Shown: positions 1 to 6,938 of the stretch, piece after piece
Position numbering within the stretch: the first letter of the stretch is position 1
Layout: every line of letters begins with the position of its first letter
Assembly (NCBI RefSeq): GCF_900095745.1
Contig: NZ_FMIR01000011.1
Location: forward strand, 1-64,000
Source of the DNA: Microbacterium oxydans
GTDB lineage: Bacteria; Actinomycetota; Actinomycetes; Actinomycetales; Microbacteriaceae
Length of the DNA: 64,000 nucleotides
Reading direction: 5' to 3'
Program-made: the position numbers and the translations under genes
The notes under the pieces: model-generated
Database searches by the model: none
What the model was told of the DNA's origin: nothing
What the model saw: the letters and a program-made list of their open reading frames with translations, nothing else

Positions 1-408
1 GGTTCCGGGGGCGAGGGGAGCGCCGACCTTCTCGGCGACGTGACGTGCGGTCACCTTGTCGCCGAGGGCTTCGATCGCCTCGGGCGACGGGCCGATCCAG
101 GTCATCCCCGCATCGATGATGGCGCGGGCGAACTCGGCGTTCTCCGCGAGGAACCCGTAGCCGGGGTGCACGGCGTCGGCACCGGCGCGGCGGGCGATCG
201 AGAGGATCTTCTCGATCTGCAGGTACGTCTCAGCGCTGGTCGAGCCGCCGAGCGCGTACGCCTCGTCCGCGAGACGGGAGTGCAGGGCATCACGATCCTG
301 GTCGGCGTAGACGGCGACCGACGCGATCCCGGAGTCTCGAGCGGCGCGGATGATGCGTACGGCGATCTCGCCGCGGTTGGCGATGAGCACCTTGGCGATA
401 GCAGGCAT
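1..408 (-). CDS. accA3: Acyl-CoA carboxylase alpha subunit, biotin carboxylase N-terminus (partial)
   Basis: Only the first 136 codons are present; the gene runs off the left edge. The translation begins [19 protein letters not shown] and contains the phrase [10 protein letters not shown], both hallmarks of the biotin carboxylase N-terminal (pre-ATP-grasp) domain. In actinobacteria this subunit is usually fused to a biotin carboxyl carrier domain and carboxylates biotin for acetyl- and propionyl-CoA carboxylases. The ATG at 408 is supported by the protein alignment and by a TAGGCT hexamer (421-416, minus) 7 nt upstream, which fits a leaderless mRNA. The beta and epsilon subunits lie at 9976-11804 on the same strand. 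Assignment to accA3 rather than another alpha paralogue is inference; the enzyme family is clear. Confidence 0.93.
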   Translation of the reverse strand, partial: MPAIAKVLIANRGEIAVRIIRAARDSGIASVAVYADQDRDALHSRLADEAYALGGSTSAETYLQIEKILSIARRAGADAVHPGYGFLAENAEFARAIIDAGMTWIGPSPEAIEALGDKVTARHVAEKVGAPLAPGT

Positions 409-486
409 GGTTGCCAGCCTAGCGAGAAGGCACTCGATCCCTTTGACGACTCCCCACAAGAAAGAGGGGGAAACGTGGAGGGGAGT

Positions 487-1125
487 CTACGACCACAGGT
501 CCGTCCACCGGACGCCGAGCTCTGCGGCCAGGCGCCGCACGGTCGACAGGGACATGCCCACCACGGTCGAGGGATCGCCGTCGACCCGGGTGATGAAGGC
601 GCCGCCCAGGCTGTCGACGGTGAATGCTCCGGCCACGTGCAGCGGTTCGCCCGAGGCCACGTAGGCCACGATCTCGGCGTCGCTGACATCTGCGGCGAAG
701 GTCACCGCCGCTTGGGCGACGGCGGTCGCCTCGACGGGCTCCTCGCCGGGAACGATCCGGAACACCGAGTGCCCGGAGTGCAGGATGCCGGTCGCGCCGC
801 GCATCTCCTGCCAGCGTCGGGTGGCCTCTTCCGCGGTGTACGGCTTGCCGTAGACCCGCCCGCCGAGCGCGAACATCGAGTCACCGCCGATCACGAGACC
901 GTCGAACTCGCCCGCCTCGGCGAGACTGCGGGCGACCGCTGCGGCCTTGGCGCGGGCGAGGAGCAGCACCAGTTCGGCGGGTGCGAGCGGGCTGCCGTGT
1001 TCGGCCTCGGCGGCCGCGGCGACGGCATCCTCGTCGACGTCCGGAGACAGGGTGAGTGGCTCGATCCCCGCCTGCCGCAGCAGCATCAGTCGAGCGGGAG
1101 ACGTGGAGGCGAGGCAGACGCGCAT
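487..1125 (-). CDS. maf: Maf-like nucleoside triphosphate pyrophosphatase
   Basis: A 212-residue Maf/HAM1-fold protein. It opens with MRVCLASTSPARLMLLRQAG, the family's N-terminal substrate loop, followed by SPDVDE and the central VIGGDSMF and GKPYT motifs. Maf proteins hydrolyse non-canonical or methylated nucleoside triphosphates to monophosphates and are linked to cell-division arrest. A longer reading from a GTG at 1134 exists. I prefer the ATG at 1125 because it starts the conserved block and has a TACGGT -10-like hexamer 7 nt upstream. It lies 78 nt upstream of the biotin carboxylase gene on the same strand, the usual actinobacterial arrangement. Family certain; substrate not determinable. 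Confidence 0.93.
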   Translation of the reverse strand: MRVCLASTSPARLMLLRQAGIEPLTLSPDVDEDAVAAAAEAEHGSPLAPAELVLLLARAKAAAVARSLAEAGEFDGLVIGGDSMFALGGRVYGKPYTAEEATRRWQEMRGATGILHSGHSVFRIVPGEEPVEATAVAQAAVTFAADVSDAEIVAYVASGEPLHVAGAFTVDSLGGAFITRVDGDPSTVVGMSLSTVRRLAAELGVRWTDLWS

Positions 1126-1132
1126 GTCCACC

Positions 1133-1142
1133 ACCGTATCCT
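1133..1142. promoter_or_regulatory. Overlapping divergent -10 elements (maf / RNA methyltransferase)
   Basis: The 23 nt between the start codons of maf (1125, minus) and the methyltransferase (1149, plus) contain TACGGT on the minus strand (1138-1133) and TATCCT on the plus strand (1137-1142). Each lies 6-7 nt before its start codon. The two hexamers share two base pairs, so polymerase could probably not open both at once. Motif positions are seen directly; promoter function and mutual exclusion are inferred. Confidence 0.5.
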
Positions 1143-1148
1143 CGAAGA

Positions 1149-2396
1149 ATGACTTCCTCCGCAGCCGACGTGCTCGAACTCGACATCACCGGCATCGCAC
1201 ACGGGGGCACCTTCGTCGCCCGCCATGAGGGCCGCGTGGTCTTCGTCTCCGATGCGATCCCCGGGGAGCGCGTGCGCGCCAGGGTGATCGCCCCGCAGGA
1301 AGGGGCGGATGCCTCCACCCGCAGCTTCTGGCGGGCCGAGACGATCGAGGTGCTCGACGCCTCGGAGCACCGCCGCCCGCACATCTGGGCCGAGGCCGAT
1401 CTCTCCCGTGATCCGGCGGACCGCCCGGGCGGAGCCGATCTCGGCCACATCGACCTCGGGCACCAGCGGGTGCTCAAGCGCCAGGTGCTGACCGAGGCGC
1501 TCGACCGGTTCGCGGGATCAGGCCTCGTCGCTCCCGAGATCGAGGCCGTCGATTCCGGTGACGGCACCGGCTGGCGCACCCGCGTCACCCTGCACGTCGA
1601 TGAGTCGGGTGAGGTCGGTCCGTTCGCTGCGCGCAGCCACCGCGTGATCCCCGTCACCAGCTACCCGCTCTCCCGTCCTGCCATCGCCGAGGCCGCGCTC
1701 GCGCTGCACGGCGAGGCACCCGGACGCATCGAACTCGTCGAGCCCGCTGACGGCAAGGTCCGTGTCATCCGGCGGGAAGAGACCGAGCGGCCGGCGAAGG
1801 TCGCTCGCGGCTTCCGTCGCCGTCCGACACCGGAAGTGATCGAGGAAGTCGTCGGCGACCGCCGCTTCCAGGTCGATGCGACGGGCTTCTGGCAGGTGCA
1901 CCCGCGCGCGGCGTCCGTGCTCGACGCCGCGGTCTACGGCGTGCTCGAGGGGCACGTCGACGAGCAGAAGACGCACTACGACCTCTACGGCGGTGTCGGG
2001 CTCTTCGCGGCGACGCTCGCCGACCTCGGCGGCACCGACATCGTCACGGTGGAGTCGAGCGCGCGGGCCACGCAGCACGCAGCCGCGAACCTCGCCCCGC
2101 TCGATGTGAAGGCCGTGACCGCGCGCGTCGATCGCTTCCTCTCCACGCAGAAGAGCGGGGGGCGCACCGGAGCGGTCATCCTCGACCCGCCGCGTGCCGG
2201 GGCCGGGCGCCAGGTCGTCGACGCGGTGCACGCCCTCGCGCCGGAGGCCATCGCATACGTCGCGTGCGACCCGGTGGCCCTCGCCAGAGACCTCGGGACG
2301 TTCCGTACCCTCGGGTGGAAGGTCGACCGCCTGCGCGGCTTCGACCTCTTCCCGCACTCGCACCACTTCGAGGTCGTCGCGCTCCTCACCCGGTGA
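1149..2396 (+). CDS. TRAM-domain class I SAM-dependent RNA (uracil-5) methyltransferase
   Basis: A 415-residue RlmCD/TrmA-type enzyme that would place 5-methyluridine on rRNA or tRNA. The N-terminal 60 residues form a TRAM RNA-binding domain (ELDITGIAHGGTFVA). The SAM-binding motif I region reads DLYGGVGLFAATLADLGG. The C-terminal catalytic section has VILDPPRAGAG and YVACDPVALARDL; the Cys in the latter is the expected nucleophile. No N-terminal CxxCxxC iron-sulfur cluster motif of the RumA type is visible. A 31-codon upstream extension is open but overlaps maf, so I start at ATG 1149, preceded by TATCCT at 6 nt. Target uridine cannot be predicted. Confidence 0.9.
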   Translation: MTSSAADVLELDITGIAHGGTFVARHEGRVVFVSDAIPGERVRARVIAPQEGADASTRSFWRAETIEVLDASEHRRPHIWAEADLSRDPADRPGGADLGHIDLGHQRVLKRQVLTEALDRFAGSGLVAPEIEAVDSGDGTGWRTRVTLHVDESGEVGPFAARSHRVIPVTSYPLSRPAIAEAALALHGEAPGRIELVEPADGKVRVIRREETERPAKVARGFRRRPTPEVIEEVVGDRRFQVDATGFWQVHPRAASVLDAAVYGVLEGHVDEQKTHYDLYGGVGLFAATLADLGGTDIVTVESSARATQHAAANLAPLDVKAVTARVDRFLSTQKSGGRTGAVILDPPRAGAGRQVVDAVHALAPEAIAYVACDPVALARDLGTFRTLGWKVDRLRGFDLFPHSHHFEVVALLTR

Positions 2397-2436
2397 CCGA
2401 TCCGGGCCGCCGCCGGGTACTCACTAGGCTGGGTGG

Positions 2437-3096
2437 ATGAGCAGGGTCGCACTCATCGACGATCACGAGTCCGTTCGCCTCGGCCTCGAGGCCGCGTGCG
2501 CGCGCGATTCGCAGACGGTGGTCTTCTCCGGCAGCACGGTCGTCTCCTACCTCGAGTGGCGAGTGGCCTCCGCGTCCGCTCCGGCCGACGTGGTCGTGCT
2601 CGACCTCACTCTCGGTGACGGTTCGACCGTGACCGAGAACGTGACCTCGCTCGTGAACGACGGCGCGAGCGTCGTCATCCACAGCGTCGCGGACCGTCCC
2701 GCAGCGGTGCGCGAGGCGCTCGCCGCCGGGGCCGCCGGTGTCGTCAGCAAGTCGTCCGCTCTCGACGACGTGCTGGATGCGATCCGCACCGTCGCTCAGG
2801 GCGAGGCGCTCAACAACGTCGAATGGGCCAGTGCCGTCGACGGGGATCGGGCCTTCGCCGACGCCCAGCTCTCCACTCGCGAGCGCGAGGTGCTCCGGCT
2901 CTACGCCACGGGGCTGCCGCTGAAGGCGGTCGCCGAACGCCTCGGCGTCGCGTACTCGACGGCCAAGGAGAACATCACCCGCGTTCGCGTGAAGTACGTC
3001 GAGGTCGGTCGCCCCGCACCCACCAAGGTCGACCTCCTCCGTCGGGCCATGGAGGACGGGATCGTCGCGGCCGACGGGGCGCCGAGTGCCCGCTGA
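2437..3096 (+). CDS. NarL/LuxR-family response regulator
   Basis: A 219-residue regulator with an N-terminal receiver (acidic pair D8-D9, phospho-acceptor D56 in VVVLDLTLGDG) and a C-terminal LuxR-type helix-turn-helix (LSTREREVLRLYATGLPLKA, then YSTAKENITRVRVKY). The HTH continues into a charged tail unusual for the family. It is the first gene of a three-gene operon: the downstream kinase starts 11 nt before its stop. TAGGCT (2425-2430) ends 6 nt before the ATG, so the message is probably leaderless. The partner kinase is surely the product of 3086-4321. The stimulus and regulon are unknown. Confidence 0.92.
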   Translation: MSRVALIDDHESVRLGLEAACARDSQTVVFSGSTVVSYLEWRVASASAPADVVVLDLTLGDGSTVTENVTSLVNDGASVVIHSVADRPAAVREALAAGAAGVVSKSSALDDVLDAIRTVAQGEALNNVEWASAVDGDRAFADAQLSTREREVLRLYATGLPLKAVAERLGVAYSTAKENITRVRVKYVEVGRPAPTKVDLLRRAMEDGIVAADGAPSAR

Positions 3097-4321
3097 TCCG
3101 CTCAGCATCCGCGATGCCTGGAGCAAGATCCCTTCTCCCGGCAGCGCGGACACCGAGTTCGAGCGCTTCACCGGCAAGCGCATGGAGCGGATCCTCGCGA
3201 TCGTGGTGGCGATCGGCTCGGCCGCGCTCGGCGTGCAGGCCCTGATCGCCGCGTTGAGTTCTCCGATGCGGGCCGATGCGGGGGATGTCGTGATCCTGGC
3301 CGCGGTGTTCGTGCCCCTGGCTGCGATGCTCGTGGCCTGTCTGATCGGACGCGGTGTACGCCTCTTCTCCGGCGTCTTCGCCGTGATCTACGTCCTGGCC
3401 CTGGCCGCCTGGCCGAGCGTCGTCGATCCGACCGACAAGAGCGCGGGCGATCAGCCGTGGATCTTCTTCCTCGTCAACGTCGGCGTGGTCGCGGCGATGC
3501 TCGCGTTCCCGCTGCGGCTCCAGTTCGCCTGGGCGGCGGGGATGCCGTTCGTCTACGGGTACGTCCGACTCGTTCAGGGCGAGTTCTCGCGGGAGTTCTG
3601 GGTGACGACCGCTTTCGACGTGTCGTTCACGCTGATCCTGGGCGTGGTCATGATCGCGCTCGGCTGGATGTTCCGCTCGGTCGCCGCCGGTGTGGACGAG
3701 GCCAGAGGTCAGGCCGTCTCGTCGTACTCGACCGCCGCCGCTGCCGCTGCCGCAGAGGAGGAGCGGGTGGCCATGTCGGCGCTCATGCACGACAGCGTCC
3801 TGGCGGCGCTGATCGCCGCCGAGCGTGCGGAGGGCGAGCGGGCGAAGGAGCTCGCGGTCGCGATGGCGCGCGAAGCGCTCACCCGACTCGCCAATACCGA
3901 GGTCGCGGTGGCGCAGGAGGGGAGCGATGAGCCGATCGGGACGGCGCAGATCGTGGTGGAGCTGCGTCGCGCGCTCTCCGAACTCGGCGCCGATGCGATC
4001 GTCGAGGAGCGGGGCGGCATCGGGCTGATTCCGGGTCGCGCCGCCCGGGCCCTGGTGCTCGCCGCGCGTCAGGCCATCGGCAACGCCGTCGCTCATGCCG
4101 GCGGGCGGGGCCTGCACATCATCGCCGAGGGTCATGGCGACGAGGGGATCGCCGTGACGGTGTCCGATGCCGGGCCGGGTTTCGATGTCGACAGCATCGG
4201 CGCGGATCGTCTCGGCATCCGGGCGTCCATCCTCGCTCGCATGGCCGGTGTCGCCGGCACCGCGCAGATCCGGTCCGACGACCACGGCACGATCGTGGTC
4301 CTGGGGTGGGAGCGCTCGTGA
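3086..4321 (+). CDS. Membrane sensor histidine kinase, DesK/NarX-like
   Basis: A 411-residue protein starting at a GTG that overlaps the regulator's stop codon. Residues about 30-210 carry five to six hydrophobic segments with no large extracellular domain, so the sensor is likely membrane-embedded. A short coiled coil follows, then the dimerisation box ALMHDSVLAAL with phospho-acceptor H235. The ATPase domain shows an N-box (ARQAIGNAVAHAGG) and a G-box (VSDAGPGFDVDSIGADRLGI). This is the HisKA_3 class that pairs with NarL-type regulators such as the preceding gene. The third cistron (4318-5325) resembles it in layout but lacks these catalytic motifs. Confidence 0.9.
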   Translation: MPADPLSIRDAWSKIPSPGSADTEFERFTGKRMERILAIVVAIGSAALGVQALIAALSSPMRADAGDVVILAAVFVPLAAMLVACLIGRGVRLFSGVFAVIYVLALAAWPSVVDPTDKSAGDQPWIFFLVNVGVVAAMLAFPLRLQFAWAAGMPFVYGYVRLVQGEFSREFWVTTAFDVSFTLILGVVMIALGWMFRSVAAGVDEARGQAVSSYSTAAAAAAAEEERVAMSALMHDSVLAALIAAERAEGERAKELAVAMAREALTRLANTEVAVAQEGSDEPIGTAQIVVELRRALSELGADAIVEERGGIGLIPGRAARALVLAARQAIGNAVAHAGGRGLHIIAEGHGDEGIAVTVSDAGPGFDVDSIGADRLGIRASILARMAGVAGTAQIRSDDHGTIVVLGWERS

Positions 4322-5325
4322 ACCGCACCGTCCGCAGCGTCGCCACCTCCCTCGCCGTCGGCTTCGCGCTGTACTTCGTCGCGCGCGGCATCTGGTGGAT
4401 CGAGCAACCGACCGCACCGCTGGTGATGGTCCTCGCGATCGGTCTCTATCTCGTCGTGGTCAACGTCGCGATCCTCGGCAGCGCCAATTCGGTGCGGATG
4501 CCTCTGTGGTCGGCCGTGCTCGCGCTGCTGGCGAGCGCCGTCATCCCGGCGCTGGTCACGTTCGCGCTCGATCCCGCCGACCGCACTGCGCCGTTCGCCA
4601 CCTGGTACATCGGCGCACTCGGCCTGCTCGGGGTCGTGTGCGTCGTCCGTCGTCGGTTCCTCGTCGGCTGGGCGACACTCGCGGTCCTGGTGGCGGCGAC
4701 GTCCGCCTATCTGGGCCTGGGCGTGGCGCTGAGCCTCGGTCTGGTCGGCTCGATCATGTGGGTCGTCGTCGCGCGACTGCTCGTCATGTTCTGGGACCGA
4801 GCGGTCCGCGACACCGAGCGCCTCGCCGAGATCCAGCAGGCGGTCTCGGCCTGGCATGCCACGCAGCGGGTGCGTCAGCGTGAACGCCGCCTGCGCACGC
4901 AGTTCGCTCTGGCCGTCGCGGGGCCCGTCCTGAGCCGTGTGGTGGCGTCTCGTGGAGCGCTGGACGATCAGGAGCGCCTGGATGCGCGTCTGGCCGAGGG
5001 GCGACTGCGGGATGAGCTGCGCGGGGCGGACCTGCTCAACGACGCGGTGCGGAACGCGATCGAAGCCGCGCGTCGCCGCGGCGCTGTCGTGACGGTGTTC
5101 GACGAAGGCGGTTTCGACGGTATCGAGGCGGCGCGTCGGGTCGAGATCAGAGATGAGCTGGCCGCCGTGCTCACCCGCGCGGAGAGCGCTCGCCTCATCA
5201 TCCGCTCGTCCCGCGACCCGCGCGTCGCCGTGACCGTGGTCGGCCGCGCCGGCACCCGCGCCTCCGGGGACGACGATTCCGTCGACCTGTGGCACGAGAT
5301 CCTGAGGGAAGCCGCTGCGGTCTGA
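4318..5325 (+). CDS. Six-helix membrane protein, apparent degenerate histidine kinase
   Basis: A 335-residue protein whose GTG overlaps the kinase stop (GTGA), so translation is coupled. It has six predicted transmembrane helices in the first 170 residues, then a charged helical stretch, then a soluble C-terminus. The segment AVAGPVLSRVVASRGAL sits where the kinase next door has LMHDSVLAALI, but there is no histidine. No N, G1 or G2 ATP-binding box is recognisable after it. I infer a catalytically dead kinase paralogue that may heterodimerise with the active kinase or carry the signal. An unrelated membrane protein is possible. The resemblance is by eye and needs a profile comparison. Confidence 0.6.
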   Translation: MNRTVRSVATSLAVGFALYFVARGIWWIEQPTAPLVMVLAIGLYLVVVNVAILGSANSVRMPLWSAVLALLASAVIPALVTFALDPADRTAPFATWYIGALGLLGVVCVVRRRFLVGWATLAVLVAATSAYLGLGVALSLGLVGSIMWVVVARLLVMFWDRAVRDTERLAEIQQAVSAWHATQRVRQRERRLRTQFALAVAGPVLSRVVASRGALDDQERLDARLAEGRLRDELRGADLLNDAVRNAIEAARRRGAVVTVFDEGGFDGIEAARRVEIRDELAAVLTRAESARLIIRSSRDPRVAVTVVGRAGTRASGDDDSVDLWHEILREAAAV

Positions 5326-5400
5326 TCGCCGCCCGACGCGGCGCGCCGCCCCTCGGCTCCGGTGGGGGAGGAGACCGGAGTCGAGGCAGTAGAGAGAGTG

Positions 5401-5433
5401 GGCGAGGGGCGGCGTATCCGCCTGCCCCTCGCC
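5401..5433 (+). terminator. Strong hairpin after the three-gene signalling operon
   Basis: GGCGAGGGGC (5401-5410) pairs with GCCCCTCGCC (5424-5433). Inside, GGCG and CGCC pair around a TATC loop with a single bulged T, giving about 14 bp in total. No U-tract follows, as is common for actinobacterial terminators. It lies 75 nt after the stop of 4318-5325 and well before the ROK gene. Confidence 0.6.
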
Positions 5434-5607
5434 GTGCGGACAGTTACCCGAAAACCGTCCGCTGGTGGCCGATCAGCGTCTGTCTACCCTGGGACAGAGA
5501 GACCAGCCGAACGCGAAGCGTCTCACTCAGTCTGAAGGTTCTTCCAATCGTTGTCTGTAGGTATTTTGGGGGACACGATTTCCCCGGCAATGGGGGATCA
5601 TTGGACG
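5434..5607 (+). promoter_or_regulatory. Upstream region of the ROK regulator with candidate operator
   Basis: This gap holds no gene. TCCAATCGTTGT (5543-5554) matches TCCAATCGATGT (6891-6902) in the promoter of the following mannosidase gene at 11 of 12 positions. TTGTCT and a T-rich stretch follow it. I read the repeat as a candidate binding site for the ROK protein, giving autoregulation plus control of the mannosidase gene; that is inference. Confidence 0.35.
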
Positions 5608-6840
5608 ATGGGAACGCGCCGGGGCACGAATCTTCCGCGGATGGGCGACTTCAACCAGTCCGTCGTGCTGGAGGCCATTCGGCAGTCCGGTGACGGATCG
5701 AGCCGGATCGAGCTCGCCGAGGCGACGGGCCTGTCGGCCCAGACCGTCACCAACATCACGCGGCGGCTGCTCGACGAAGGCCTCATCCGCGAGGCCGGGC
5801 GCACCATCAACGGACCGGGCAAGCCCCGGGTCACGCTGCGGCTCGTCGCGGACAGCCGGTTCTCGGTCGGGGTGCATCTGGACCCCGCCATCATGACTTT
5901 CGTGCTCCTCGACCTCTCCGGTGCGGTCGTGCGGCGTGTCGGTGTGCGCACCCCGGCCATGGAGCCGCGCCGGATCGTCCAGGCCATGGCGGCGACGATC
6001 GACGCCCTCATCACGGTGTCGGGCGTCGACCGGGCATCGATCGCCGGTGTGGGGGTCGCGGCCCCCGGCCCGCTCGACGCGGAGAAGGGCACCGTGATCG
6101 ATCCGCCCAAGCTGCTCGGCTGGAACCGGGTGCCGCTTCGCTCGGTGCTGGCCGAGGCGATCGGTCTCCCCGTGGTGCTCGAGAAGGACACGACCGCCGC
6201 CGCGGTGGGCGAGCTCTGGACGCGGAGGGCGTCGGCCGATGACTCGTTCGTGTTCGTGTATCTGGGTACCGGCATCGGTGCGGCGCTGGTCAGAGACGGG
6301 GAAGCGGTCCCCGGAAGCACCCGCAACATCGGAGAGGTCGGACACCTCATCGTCGACCCGGACGGACCGCCGTGCACCTGCGGCTCCCGCGGCTGCGTCG
6401 AAGTCGTCTGCACGCCGCAGGCGATCGTCGCGCAGGCGGAGCGAGCGGGAGTGTTCCGCGACGATGTCGAGGTGAGCGATGTCGAGGTGGTCGACACGCG
6501 CTTCACCGAGCTGTGTCGACGGGCGGCCGAGGGTGATGCGCTCGCCGACGGTGTGCTGCGGCAGTCGGCGGCGCACATGTCGGTGCTGACAGCTGCCCTG
6601 ACCAACATGCTCGACGTGGATCGTGTGGTGTTCGGCGGCCCGTTCTGGTCGCGGCTGGCCGAGGTCTATCTGCGAGAGATCCCCGACCTGCTCGAACAGG
6701 CGAGTGCCACACGCTCGGTGCGCTCGCTGCCTGTGGACGGAACGGTCGTCGGTGACGATGTCGCCGCTGTGGGGGCCGGTTGCGTGGTGCTCGACGCGGT
6801 GCTGAGCCCGCGAGCATCGACTCTGCTGCTCGATCACTGA
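5608..6840 (+). CDS. ROK-family transcriptional regulator
   Basis: A 410-residue repressor-type ROK protein. Residues 10-60 form a winged helix-turn-helix (SRIELAEATGLSAQTVTNIT). The rest is the ROK sugar-kinase fold, with the signature GEVGHLIVDP and the zinc-binding pattern CTCGSRGCVE. The ORF extends to 5551, but ATG 5608 has a GGGGGA Shine-Dalgarno 10 nt upstream and starts the conserved block MGTRRGTNLPRMGDFNQ. It ends 98 nt before the GH38 mannosidase on the same strand and shares a 12-nt motif with that gene's promoter. It probably senses a mannose-containing sugar or sugar phosphate; the ligand is inferred from context only. Confidence 0.9.
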   Translation: MGTRRGTNLPRMGDFNQSVVLEAIRQSGDGSSRIELAEATGLSAQTVTNITRRLLDEGLIREAGRTINGPGKPRVTLRLVADSRFSVGVHLDPAIMTFVLLDLSGAVVRRVGVRTPAMEPRRIVQAMAATIDALITVSGVDRASIAGVGVAAPGPLDAEKGTVIDPPKLLGWNRVPLRSVLAEAIGLPVVLEKDTTAAAVGELWTRRASADDSFVFVYLGTGIGAALVRDGEAVPGSTRNIGEVGHLIVDPDGPPCTCGSRGCVEVVCTPQAIVAQAERAGVFRDDVEVSDVEVVDTRFTELCRRAAEGDALADGVLRQSAAHMSVLTAALTNMLDVDRVVFGGPFWSRLAEVYLREIPDLLEQASATRSVRSLPVDGTVVGDDVAAVGAGCVVLDAVLSPRASTLLLDH

Positions 6841-6876
6841 GCGGGATTCCGCAGGCGAGGGATCCGTGGCGAACGC

Positions 6877-6914
6877 TTGACAGAAATAACTCCAATCGAT
6901 GTATTATCTGTCAT
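6877..6914 (+). promoter_or_regulatory. Mannosidase promoter with internal ROK-type element
   Basis: TTGACA (6877-6882) is a perfect -35. TATTAT (6902-6907) is a near-consensus -10 at 19-nt spacing, or TGTATT (6900-6905) at 17 nt. The motif TCCAATCGATGT (6891-6902) lies between the boxes, where a bound repressor would block polymerase. Weak dyad symmetry (TAA...TTA, 6887-6906) surrounds it. Transcription would begin near 6912-6914, leaving a leader of about 25 nt. Confidence 0.6.
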
Positions 6915-6938
6915 CCCCCCTCAGCGATCGGACCACCG

